Shown here one piece after another: positions 1 through 6,474 of a stretch of 64,000 nucleotides of DNA. The notes beneath the pieces were generated by a model, which saw only the letters and a program-made list of their open reading frames with translations, was not told where the DNA came from and did no database searches. Source of the DNA: Polluticoccus soli (GTDB taxonomy: Bacteria > Bacteroidota > Bacteroidia > Chitinophagales > Chitinophagaceae); assembly GCF_029269745.1 (NCBI RefSeq), contig NZ_JARJHT010000002.1, positions 372,001 through 436,000 of the forward strand. The letters are read 5' to 3'. Positions within the stretch are counted from its first letter, which is position 1. Every line of letters starts with the position of its first letter. Made by a program: the position numbers and the translations under genes.

Positions 1-334
1 TTTTGAAGATGGCCTGGCTGGTCTCGTGGTGTATCTTATTGCTGGTACGGCTGTAAATATCAAAGCTGATGCCCATCTGCTCAAAGCTGTCTTTGATGAT
101 GGCGTTGTACTTGTCAACTACTTGCTGGGGGGTAATTCCCTCCTTCATGGCGCGGATGGTGATGGGTACACCGTGTTCGTCGCTGCCACATACAAATTTT
201 ACGTCCCTTTTCTGGGCGCGCAGGTAGCGAACATATATATCAGAAGGTAAATAACAGCCCGCCAGGTGACCAATGTGCACAGGGCCATTGGCGTAGGGCA
301 GGGCGGCAGTTACCAAATATCGCTTGAAATCCAT
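1..334 (-). CDS. metG: Methionyl-tRNA synthetase, N-terminal part (partial)
   Basis: Charges tRNA-Met with methionine in the cytoplasm. The minus-strand frame begins at an ATG at 334 and runs off the left edge, giving the first 111 residues. It opens [18 protein letters not shown] and carries the class I signature HIGH at residues 20-23, followed by a region with CGSDEHG near residues 50-56, typical of the MetRS Rossmann fold. The remaining ~570 residues (the KMSKS loop and anticodon domain) lie outside the window. A TATCTTG sequence about 30 bp upstream of the ATG (minus strand, near 366-372) is a possible promoter -7 box. Identity is firm from the N-terminal motif. Confidence 0.95.
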   Translation of the reverse strand, partial: MDFKRYLVTAALPYANGPVHIGHLAGCYLPSDIYVRYLRAQKRDVKFVCGSDEHGVPITIRAMKEGITPQQVVDKYNAIIKDSFEQMGISFDIYSRTSNKIHHETSQAIFK

Positions 335-439
335 TCTTAAAGTCTCAGTTAAATGAGCCTGCAAGATAAGAAAGGGCTGGCAGATATTGGAAAAGGCTGT
401 ATTAGTGGCCAGTGTGCGAACAACTCAGCTGGTTTTTGG

Positions 440-447
440 TATGTTTG
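440..447 (+). promoter_or_regulatory. Promoter -7 box for the lipoprotein gene at 472
   Basis: TATGTTTG matches the Bacteroidota -7 consensus TAnnTTTG. It lies 24 bp before the ATG at 472 and inside the 5' extension that a start at 412 would need, so it supports 472 as the real start. No clear -33 TTTG was found. Confidence 0.4.
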
Positions 448-471
448 TTGCTTCTTTTTACAAAACCTCCT

Positions 472-1002
472 ATGAAATATCTTGTCTGTTTGTTGTTCAT
501 TTGTTTTGCCGCATCTTGCTCTCAGCAGTGCACAACGGACGTAATTTGTGGTCGGGACCTCGATAATATTACTTTCTACGGGTATTCATATACGGAATTG
601 GACACCATTGTACTAAAATGGTACAAAGCCGGCAGCAATTTTAGCCAACAAACCAACGAGCAGCATTTTTATTTAGACAGCACAGCTAAAGCTATGGATA
701 ACTCTAATTATTATGCTGTGGCTCTTGATAAAAGTGCACCGACTGATAGTTTAAGATTGCTTAGGTTATTTTATTTAAATCAAGTGCCAGATGGCAACAC
801 AGCGGCGGATTTCGAATTGTTCATCCCAGCGAACAATCGAACTTACCGGGTGTCCGATATATTGCTTGACGGCGACTATAAAATAGTTCAGTCTCATGCT
901 TGTAGCAAAGCCCCTTCCGGTGGCTTCTGCTATCGGCACATTGTCTCCCACAAAATCGACGGCGTGTCAGTAAATAAAGGGGAACTAGTTATTCAAAAAT
1001 AG
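472..1002 (+). CDS. Small hypothetical lipoprotein
   Basis: A 176-residue protein of unknown function, predicted to be exported and lipidated. The chosen ATG (472) gives a clean signal peptide, MKYLVCLLFICFAASC, with the lipobox Cys at residue 16. The open frame continues upstream to an ATG at 412, but that would place a second hydrophobic stretch before the signal and put a promoter -7 box inside the gene. The mature part is rich in Ser, Asp and Tyr with several Cys residues (early CTTDVIC, late CSK and FCYRH), suggesting a small disulfide-containing periplasmic or surface fold. It stands alone on the plus strand between divergent metG and the DoxX gene. No family was recognised. Confidence 0.6.
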   Translation: MKYLVCLLFICFAASCSQQCTTDVICGRDLDNITFYGYSYTELDTIVLKWYKAGSNFSQQTNEQHFYLDSTAKAMDNSNYYAVALDKSAPTDSLRLLRLFYLNQVPDGNTAADFELFIPANNRTYRVSDILLDGDYKIVQSHACSKAPSGGFCYRHIVSHKIDGVSVNKGELVIQK

Positions 1003-1134
1003 TCTCGCATTTTCCGCCGTTGTTCGTGTTCGTCATTAACGACCTTTCTTAGAAACGCACATCGTGCGATATTTGGTTTCTTCGCAGGTTGGTACAAAAT
1101 TTATGCGAATGCAGCCGTATCAAACTGCTATATC

Positions 1135-1536
1135 ATGACTAGGGAACAAGCCGTACAGCTTACTACATTCCTTTTGCGTGTAGTGGCGGGTATCATGTTT
1201 CTAGAGGCTGGGGGAATGAAACTCTTTGGCTGGTTTGGTGGCCCGCCCAGCGGCAGTCTTCCTCCACAATTCTCCCAGATGTGGTTTGGCGGCATCATCG
1301 AATTTTTTGGTGGTTGCGCCATAGTGTTGGGGTTGTTCACCAGGCCGGTAGCATTTATCATGTCCGGCGAGATGGCTGTGGCCTATTGGCAGTTTCATGC
1401 TCCTAAAGGCAACTGGCCTATCCAAAACCATGGCGAAGCTGCGGTGCTGTTCTGCTTCATCTTCCTGTTTTTTGCGGCTTACGGTGCCGGGCCATGGAGC
1501 CTTGATGCACTAATATGGCGACATAAAACAGCTTGA
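1135..1536 (+). CDS. DoxX family membrane protein
   Basis: A 133-residue, four-helix integral membrane protein of the DoxX type. Visible family features are the N-terminal amphipathic segment followed by LLRVVAGIMFLEAGGMKL, the glycine-rich loop FGWFGGPP, a second helix with GGIIEFFGGCAIVLGLFTR, and the conserved C-terminal GEAAVLFCFIFLFFAAYG helix. DoxX proteins are linked to redox or quinone-related functions in some organisms, but the molecular role here is unknown. The gene is monocistronic, converging on the DUF4349 gene. A hairpin (CGCCGTTG at 1544-1551 with CAACGGCG at 1568-1575) lies between the two. Confidence 0.85.
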   Translation: MTREQAVQLTTFLLRVVAGIMFLEAGGMKLFGWFGGPPSGSLPPQFSQMWFGGIIEFFGGCAIVLGLFTRPVAFIMSGEMAVAYWQFHAPKGNWPIQNHGEAAVLFCFIFLFFAAYGAGPWSLDALIWRHKTA

Positions 1537-1543
1537 ATCTTTT

Positions 1544-1575
1544 CGCCGTTGCTGGTGCCGTTGACCACAACGGCG
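1544..1575. terminator. Inverted repeat between convergent genes
   Basis: An 8-bp perfect stem (CGCCGTTG / CAACGGCG) with a 16-nt loop sits in the 53-bp gap between convergent genes. It has no strong U-tract on either side, so its role as a terminator is only inferred from position. Confidence 0.35.
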
Positions 1576-1589
1576 CAGAAATACATTGA

Positions 1590-2420
1590 TCAGTTCGCAA
1601 CCTTCCTTTTCCTCACGACATACCAGCTCCATCCCCCGGCAACGATCAACCACAACGGCCAAGCAGCTACCAGGGCCACAACCAAACTCTGCACAAGCAG
1701 CCAGCCTTTCGACAAACTGTTGGCAAGTTGACTACCAAATGGTTCAGTGGTCATATAGTCGGTATTGACAACGGTAGTGGTATATATCTGCATCGGTTGT
1801 ATCAGTTCTACTGAAACAGTCGCATAGTGCACTTCATCCAGTATCTGGAGGTTCTGTATCCTACGATCTACCGACTCCAGCGTATTCGCGCCGGTATCGG
1901 CGATCTTAGCTTTGAGTTGTGCAGGACGCAATGCTTCATTCTTCAGCGCATTGGCCAGGTATGCAAGGGTTTTGTCGTCCTGCGTTATGTTACGATAATC
2001 GGTAAACTCAGACATTCGGGGCAGCAGACGCAATAGCGAGTCGAGGTGTCTTTCAGGCACTCGTAAAACAAGATGGGCGACAGGCGTGTACGATGTTACC
2101 TGCTTCAATGAATCGGGCTTGTAGTTCAACATCCGTTGTTCAGTCGATTGGTTCTCTATTGTGCTTTGTGCTGCCAGTCCGCCCAGTTGTTGTACTTTGG
2201 TTTCCAGTTCCAATGTAGCTTCCTGCACATTGCGTACGCGGCATCTTAGATCAGCGGTGCGTGCTATCTTTCTCGATGATGAATTGATCTGTGAAGCGTC
2301 GCCGGCAAAGCTGGTACTATCGGCTGCGGCTGCATAGTCTTTTTCCAATGAAGTGTTGCTTGCATTGCAAGCTGTGAGCAGTAGAAATGCTGCTGCAGAG
2401 GGGATGATCAAGTAGCGCAT
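1590..2420 (-). CDS. DUF4349 domain lipoprotein
   Basis: A 276-residue envelope protein. The N-terminus is a lipoprotein signal with the lipobox LLTAC (Cys 18). The middle shows the DUF4349 pattern: an 'R-K-I-A-R-T-A-D-L' strand, a helix with E-A-T-L-E-L-E, then a strand ending VLRVPERHLDSLL, followed by a predicted coiled-coil hairpin (about residues 160-215). The C-terminus has one strong transmembrane helix (about residues 245-268, AWPLWLIVAGGWSWYVV) and a basic tail. DUF4349 proteins are common in Bacteroidota and Firmicutes and have no settled function. Lipid anchor plus C-terminal helix suggests attachment to the membrane at both ends. Monocistronic. Confidence 0.8.
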   Translation of the reverse strand: MRYLIIPSAAAFLLLTACNASNTSLEKDYAAAADSTSFAGDASQINSSSRKIARTADLRCRVRNVQEATLELETKVQQLGGLAAQSTIENQSTEQRMLNYKPDSLKQVTSYTPVAHLVLRVPERHLDSLLRLLPRMSEFTDYRNITQDDKTLAYLANALKNEALRPAQLKAKIADTGANTLESVDRRIQNLQILDEVHYATVSVELIQPMQIYTTTVVNTDYMTTEPFGSQLANSLSKGWLLVQSLVVALVAAWPLWLIVAGGWSWYVVRKRKVAN

Positions 2421-2538
2421 AAAAAGACTGTTTTATACTTATTTATGCCCGCCATCGCAAAAGGTGACGCCTGCGCGGTGTTAAATAAAAGATAAAGCAT
2501 TTGACAGGCTAGTGCTCGCTAGCTGGGAACAGCAGAGC
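2421..2538. other. Intergenic stretch upstream of small-RNA element A
   Basis: This 118-bp gap between the DUF4349 start codon and the element at 2539 holds no convincing gene. With the element and the following ~100 bp it makes up a 367-bp gene-free interval. Confidence 0.5.
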
Positions 2539-2690
2539 TGGCACGGTTCTTTTTACTCTTCTATTGCAAGGTTGTGAAGAATGGTTCAGGATCCAAACGA
2601 TGAACAGATGAACGAAAGACTATAGAAATCTCTGAAACCAAATAATTAGCAATCATAAAAGAGGACGCATTCGTGTGGTCCTCTTTTTCT
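2539..2690 (+). ncRNA. Putative small RNA, copy A of a two-copy element
   Basis: This 152-bp intergenic segment shares conserved blocks with 5441-5594: TGGCAC then a T-run, GCAAGGTTG, GATGGTTCAGGA (here AATGGTTCAGGA), two ATGAAC motifs, AAAGACT, GAAATCTCTGAAACCAAAT, and a terminator. TGGTTCAGG (2582-2590) can pair with TCTGAAACCA (2631-2640), closing a domain that contains the ATGAAC pair. The 3' end is a good intrinsic terminator: AAGAGGAC (2659-2666), a loop with a UUCG tetraloop, GTCCTCTT (2678-2685) and a T-run. The terminator loops differ between copies while the stems are kept. A 14-codon frame (2581-2625) starts in the conserved block but the peptide is not conserved. No known RNA family could be assigned. 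Confidence 0.55.
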
Positions 2691-2787
2691 TAGTCTATCA
2701 ATTCCGTCATTTCGGTCGGTAGATGCAAAAGAGTAAATCGCCAGCCTGTGCCATTGGACGGGTTGTGTTCTGGTTGTAACTTGTACT

Positions 2788-3291
2788 ATGAAATGGCTAA
2801 TTATTGCTGTGTTTCTTTTAACCGGCTTTGTCGCTCACGCGCAGGATGGTTACCTGCTTCCCGGCGAAACGCCGGTCATTACCTTTGAAACCACTAACGG
2901 CAAACGGGCCATGGTCGCCAGGGAGGCTAAGGATGGTTACCTGGTATACCGCTTTGGTTCCAAAAGCAAAGTAGAATTTGAATTCCCTACTAAAGACCGC
3001 AGCAGCTGGAAAAAGTTTAGCTATTCATTCTATCTGCGCGGCGGTGGCACCAAGAACGAAGGTATGGACCTCAATTATCTCTATTTTGATAATAAGGGTT
3101 TCCGCTACGTAGTTTACCAAAACTTTTACGCGCATGGCAATGAACGCAAAGCAGGCATTAAGGTTATCAACCTGGGACAAAAGAATAACACCACAGATAT
3201 CAAAGCTGTCTATAGCACAGTAAAAGGTTCTCTTGCAGCATTCTTCAGGGATAATAACCTCGTAGTGGCAGGGGAGGAGGTGTTTGACTAA
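2788..3291 (+). CDS. Hypothetical secreted protein
   Basis: A 167-residue protein with a Sec signal peptide, MKWLIIAVFLLTGFVAHAQ, likely cut after AHA-Q. The mature region is beta-rich and charged, with a YLRGGG turn, an NYLYFD strand and the sequence FRYVVYQNFYAHGNERKAGIKV. No lipobox and no T9SS tail, so it is probably periplasmic. The promoter-like sequence TAACTTGT (2777-2784) ends only 3 bp before the ATG, so the mRNA may be leaderless. The same GTAACTTGTACTA string precedes the protease gene at 38477. It ends 25 bp before a strong bidirectional terminator. Family not recognised. Confidence 0.65.
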   Translation: MKWLIIAVFLLTGFVAHAQDGYLLPGETPVITFETTNGKRAMVAREAKDGYLVYRFGSKSKVEFEFPTKDRSSWKKFSYSFYLRGGGTKNEGMDLNYLYFDNKGFRYVVYQNFYAHGNERKAGIKVINLGQKNNTTDIKAVYSTVKGSLAAFFRDNNLVVAGEEVFD

Positions 3292-3316
3292 GTATGTTTT
3301 AAACTTCTTCTAAAGC

Positions 3317-3347
3317 AAAGCGGGGATGTCTGAGACATCCCCGCTTT
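3317..3347. terminator. Bidirectional intrinsic terminator
   Basis: A perfect 14-bp stem (3317-3330 AAAGCGGGGATGTC with 3334-3347) and a 3-nt loop lie between convergent genes. A/T runs at the stem base on both sides fit termination in both directions. Confidence 0.8.
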
Positions 3348-3364
3348 AGTATCTGCAAGCCGTA

Positions 3365-5095
3365 TTACTGTTTGGTAAACCTCTGTACTAATTTTATTCC
3401 CTGTTCGTTGGTTATTTCTACAAGGTAAATTCCTGCTGTTAGTGCTTGCACATCTATTTCGGCTACATTGGTGTTTTCTGTATAGTTATCGTACACCTTT
3501 GCGCCTACAGCATTCAGTACACTAATATGGCGTATGCCCGGAGCATTTACGGTCACCATGTGTGATGCAGGGTTGGGGTACAATGCCAGTTTGGTTTCCT
3601 GTGTGCTAACTTGTTTTACGTTTACATGCGTCAGGTCGAGCTTCCAGAGCGGCGGACCGTATTGTGCATTGGTGTAAAAGTTGCTGAATATCAGGTTGTT
3701 GCCCAGTTGTATTAATGGAGAAGCCATCATTTCACCGTCAAGCCATCCGGGGCCGGTTAGCAATGCATTGCTACCGGGCACCACGTGTTTGATCGTTCCG
3801 CTTAGGGTACCATCGGTACTCCAAATATCAACACTCTTTGTGCTACCACTAGTACGGTTAGCCGCTTTAAAATACAGCCGACCGTTTGCTACGGTCAGTT
3901 GTGTTGGGCTAGAGTGTTCGCTGGTGCCATCCAGGTTCTTAAAGAGTTTTGTGTTTCCCTGGGTGGTGCCATCGCTCACCCATAGTTCCTGCCCTTCGGC
4001 AGCGCTATATGCGGAGAAATAGAGTTTATTGTTGAACGCTGTCAGGTAGGCAGGTTTAGGGAAGTAGCCATAATAAGAGCCCGGCAATTGCATATTGACA
4101 ATAACATGGGTGCCTTGTGGCGTGCCATCTGTTACATAGATGCCTTCTACATCGGTGAGTGTGTTCTTTGCGTAGAAATACAGCAGGTTGTTCATCACGG
4201 CATAGTCTGACATGTTGAACAAGTTATCCATTAGTTTGATAGTGCCGACAGCAGTACCATCGCTTATCCAAAGAGCAGTGTCTTTAGCAGCGTTTGTAGC
4301 AGTAGCATTGAACACCATTTTGCCGTTATACACAATGAAGTTCGTAGGATTGCTTCCTTCACCGGGAGTAGGATTAAGGTCGGTAAGCAGTTGCGTACCT
4401 GCGTTCGTACCGTCTGAGGTCCACATTTCGAAGCCGTGGGTGCCGTCGTTGGCAACAAAGAACAAGGTGTTGCCAACCGCCCTCTTGCCTATCAGTTCCT
4501 GGTGAGGATAGCCAATGGAAAATTCGCCTGGTATCGGGTTGATGTTTTTCACCAGTTTGGTACCCTGGCGCGTTCCGTCGCTGCTATATAATTCAAAGCC
4601 TGTGGTCAGTACATTTTCTGTCGCAAAGAAATAAAGCTTGCCGCCCATCTCCGTCAGTGCTTGCCCGTCGTAAGCATTGGCCACGGCATCACTGTATAGT
4701 TGTAACGTATCGCCGGTTGGATTTACCTCGCCCGTTCCTGCGAAGTTCACTCCGTTGGTATAGGCGAGCATTGGATGCCATCCCGGAGTGCTGGTATTGG
4801 TTTCCCATATATAGTATACAAGGCCGTTGAACAGTACCGGGTTATATAAATTGTCGGCAGCAAGCACCCTGACCACGCCATGTGTGCCCGCAGTCGTGCC
4901 GTCTGTAGTTACTACAACATTGCCTGTTATCGGGCCATTACAGGTCACCAGTTTATTGTTGTAAATCACACCCTGGCGAATGGATTGCCCGTAATCCGGA
5001 TCGGGGCTGTTATAAAGATCGGCCACCATCTGCGGGGTTTGTGCCTTACCCATTGCCGTAGCAAGGATCAGCACGATAGTTAAATAGGTTTTCAT
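3365..5095 (-). CDS. ELWxxDGT-repeat protein with T9SS type A sorting domain
   Basis: A 576-residue secreted, probably cell-surface protein. It has a signal peptide (MKTYLTIVLILATAMGKAQ) and then many repeats of the ELWxxDGT kind, for example ELYSSDGTRQGTKLVKNI, EMWTSDGTNAGTQLLTDL and ELWVSDGTTQGNTKLFKNL, each followed by a strand such as KLYFFA. These suggest a beta-propeller-like fold. The last ~75 residues are a T9SS C-terminal domain: LALYPNPASHMVTV, then AGIYLVEITNEQG and a short basic end (LVQRFTKQ). That tail sends proteins across the outer membrane through the type IX system, where it is usually removed. The ligand is unknown. A -7 box (TATTTTTG) lies 21 bp upstream of the start. Confidence 0.85.
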   Translation of the reverse strand: MKTYLTIVLILATAMGKAQTPQMVADLYNSPDPDYGQSIRQGVIYNNKLVTCNGPITGNVVVTTDGTTAGTHGVVRVLAADNLYNPVLFNGLVYYIWETNTSTPGWHPMLAYTNGVNFAGTGEVNPTGDTLQLYSDAVANAYDGQALTEMGGKLYFFATENVLTTGFELYSSDGTRQGTKLVKNINPIPGEFSIGYPHQELIGKRAVGNTLFFVANDGTHGFEMWTSDGTNAGTQLLTDLNPTPGEGSNPTNFIVYNGKMVFNATATNAAKDTALWISDGTAVGTIKLMDNLFNMSDYAVMNNLLYFYAKNTLTDVEGIYVTDGTPQGTHVIVNMQLPGSYYGYFPKPAYLTAFNNKLYFSAYSAAEGQELWVSDGTTQGNTKLFKNLDGTSEHSSPTQLTVANGRLYFKAANRTSGSTKSVDIWSTDGTLSGTIKHVVPGSNALLTGPGWLDGEMMASPLIQLGNNLIFSNFYTNAQYGPPLWKLDLTHVNVKQVSTQETKLALYPNPASHMVTVNAPGIRHISVLNAVGAKVYDNYTENTNVAEIDVQALTAGIYLVEITNEQGIKLVQRFTKQ

Positions 5096-5115
5096 CTGTT
5101 TTTCTTTAAGCGCGG

Positions 5116-5123
5116 CAAAAATA
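5116..5123 (-). promoter_or_regulatory. Promoter -7 box for the ELWxxDGT gene
   Basis: On the minus strand the sequence is TATTTTTGCC, matching TAnnTTTG, 20 bp before the ATG at 5095. Confidence 0.45.
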
Positions 5124-5440
5124 GAGAATTTTTTTATGCTTGATGTGAAAGAGCTACGGAACTTATATGTTTTATCTTAATGCCAACATGTGTCACGCAC
5201 CTGTGGAATTGAAGCCGCTTGAGGACCGCATTATGATGTCCGGTACAGCCGGCTCCGGATTGATAATTGGCCAAGGTCGGGGAAAGATGGTAAAGTAGCC
5301 TTAAAGCTGGCTGGATCGCATACAAGGCCGTTAGTAAGTCTGTTCGGGCTAAGGCGCTGGGAGTTGAGGTATTACGCATTAAAGAACTGGTAAACGGTCT
5401 TGGCGCTTTAACAGAATACTAAGAATCAATCATCTATATG
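5124..5440. other. Intergenic stretch without a convincing gene
   Basis: Between the ELWxxDGT gene and element B there are only short frames on both strands. On the plus strand, 5188-5298 encodes a 36-residue frame, and a different frame (about 5294-5421) encodes a tail ending VNGLGALTEY with ordinary-looking codons. The two would join if one base near 5296 were removed, so this could be a decayed gene, but a third frame is also open here and no family was recognised. It is recorded as unassigned. Confidence 0.35.
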
Positions 5441-5594
5441 TGGCACAGTGTTTTTTACCCATATAGCGCAAGGTTGCGAAAGATGGTTCAGGAACATATG
5501 AACTGTAAGATGAACTAAAGACTTCGAAGATTTCTGAAAACCAAATGATTAACAACCAAAAAGAGGACGGTAGTAATACTATCCTCTTTTTCTT
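5441..5594 (+). ncRNA. Putative small RNA, copy B of a two-copy element
   Basis: This 154-bp segment is the partner of 2539-2690. It keeps TGGCAC plus a T-run, GCAAGGTTGCGAA, GATGGTTCAGGA, two ATGAAC motifs, AAAGACT and TTTCTGAAAACCAAATGATTA. TGGTTCAGGA (5484-5493) pairs with TTTCTGAAAACCA (5531-5543). The terminator is AAGAGGA (5561-5567) with TCCTCTT (5582-5588) and an inner TAGT/ACTA helix, followed by TTTTTC. The inner stem has a different sequence from copy A but still pairs. A short frame (5483-5518, 11 codons) starts at the same conserved ATG, but its peptide differs from copy A, which argues for RNA rather than peptide function. Confidence 0.55.
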
Positions 5595-5803
5595 TTGTGT
5601 CAATTCAATAAATGAGCATTTTGTTGTATGTTTGTGTTTGTGGAACACAACGAAATAACTGTAGGGGTTTGGGCAAAAATTGCATTGTTGATGCGGTGGG
5701 TGTAGTCTTTGAAAAACGACAACAAACTGTAACAAATTGGTGGTAGAAACCAGAAAAGGTGCCATTCTTGACGAAACATGCGAGAAACAGGTTGTAATAA
5801 AAA

Positions 5804-5821
5804 GAGCTACCGAGGTAGCTC
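5804..5821 (-). terminator. Intrinsic terminator of the gene at 5830-6234
   Basis: Read on the minus strand: GAGCTACC, 2-nt loop, GGTAGCTC, then TTTTTATT. It sits 8 bp after the stop codon. Confidence 0.75.
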
Positions 5822-5829
5822 CAGAGAAT

Positions 5830-6234
5830 TTAAACAGATGGTGAGGTGTAGTACGGTGTTATCCGCTTACGTATCAGCTTTTTCACTACGCTGTGTTCCG
5901 GGCGGAAGGTAAACCTGGTTAGCGTATTGACCGATTTTGTTTCGTGCACTGTTTGGCCGGTTTTGGCGTCGGTAAGTACCGCGTAAGCCTTTTTGTCGTC
6001 TAACAAGATGCGTTTTACCTTCAGGTCCATCACTACATCCGCCTCATCACGGTTGTCAGTAATGGCCAGGTAAGGCTTCTTTGTCAGCTCCTTTTTTGCT
6101 ATTCTGAGCGCAGTGGGGCTGGTGGACGTGAGAAATACTTTGGTGGTTGACTGGGCAAATGCAGTAGTCACGGCGAGCGTCAGAACCGAAAGGCAAGCTG
6201 CCCTCAGTGTGTTTTTTGATCGTGTGATGGTCAT
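5830..6234 (-). CDS. Hypothetical exported protein
   Basis: A 134-residue protein with an N-terminal signal peptide (basic start, hydrophobic AACLSVLTLAVTTAFAQ, probable cleavage after AFA-Q). The mature domain is small and basic: a strand-helix start (KVFLTSTSPTALRIAKKEL), then DNRDEADVVMDLKVKRIL, then KKAYAVLTDAKTGQTVHETKSVNT, which resembles the alpha/beta layout of small periplasmic domains in which an NTP or metal site is lacking. No family was recognised. It is monocistronic, with its own terminator. A tandem 12-bp direct repeat sits 30-55 bp upstream of the start and could be an operator. Confidence 0.6.
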   Translation of the reverse strand: MTITRSKNTLRAACLSVLTLAVTTAFAQSTTKVFLTSTSPTALRIAKKELTKKPYLAITDNRDEADVVMDLKVKRILLDDKKAYAVLTDAKTGQTVHETKSVNTLTRFTFRPEHSVVKKLIRKRITPYYTSPSV

Positions 6235-6263
6235 GTATATTGGTTTTAATTGGTGTCGGTATT

Positions 6264-6289
6264 GTCAATCACACAGGGTCAATCACACA
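6264..6289. repeat. Tandem direct repeat upstream of the gene at 5830-6234
   Basis: Two exact copies of GTCAATCACACA (6264-6275 and 6278-6289) are separated by GG. They lie 30-55 bp upstream of the minus-strand gene's ATG. Such spacing (14 bp) is not quite one helical turn and a regulator site is only a guess. Confidence 0.4.
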
Positions 6290-6441
6290 TTTGAGGCTGG
6301 AAAATTATAGAGGTGTTTGTGAAGCTTTTGTCAAAACGATGTATAAATGTGTTAAATAAAACTTATCATGTGTTTGGACGGCGGATGAGATCGAACATAA
6401 AAACGAACAAAACAGAGGTTTCAACCCTGCCGTATTTTGAT

Positions 6442-6449
6442 TAACTTTG
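6442..6449 (+). promoter_or_regulatory. ffh promoter -7 box
   Basis: TAACTTTG fits TAnnTTTG, followed by CCATCCC as in the rpsA promoter. A weaker TTTC at 6419-6422 gives a 19-bp spacer. It lies 26 bp before the ATG at 6475. Confidence 0.55.
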
Positions 6450-6474
6450 CCATCCCTTTATAAAAGGATTGAAT

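Noticed and set aside
412-471. Upstream start for the lipoprotein gene at 472
   Set aside because: It would place a second hydrophobic stretch before the signal peptide and put a promoter -7 box inside the gene.
2539-2560. A confident sigma-54 promoter at the repeated element
   Set aside because: TGGCAC fits the -24 half, but the -12 GC is missing; listed only as a weak finding.
5134-5379. 81-codon minus-strand frame
   Set aside because: No features or start signal; the same interval has competing frames on the plus strand.
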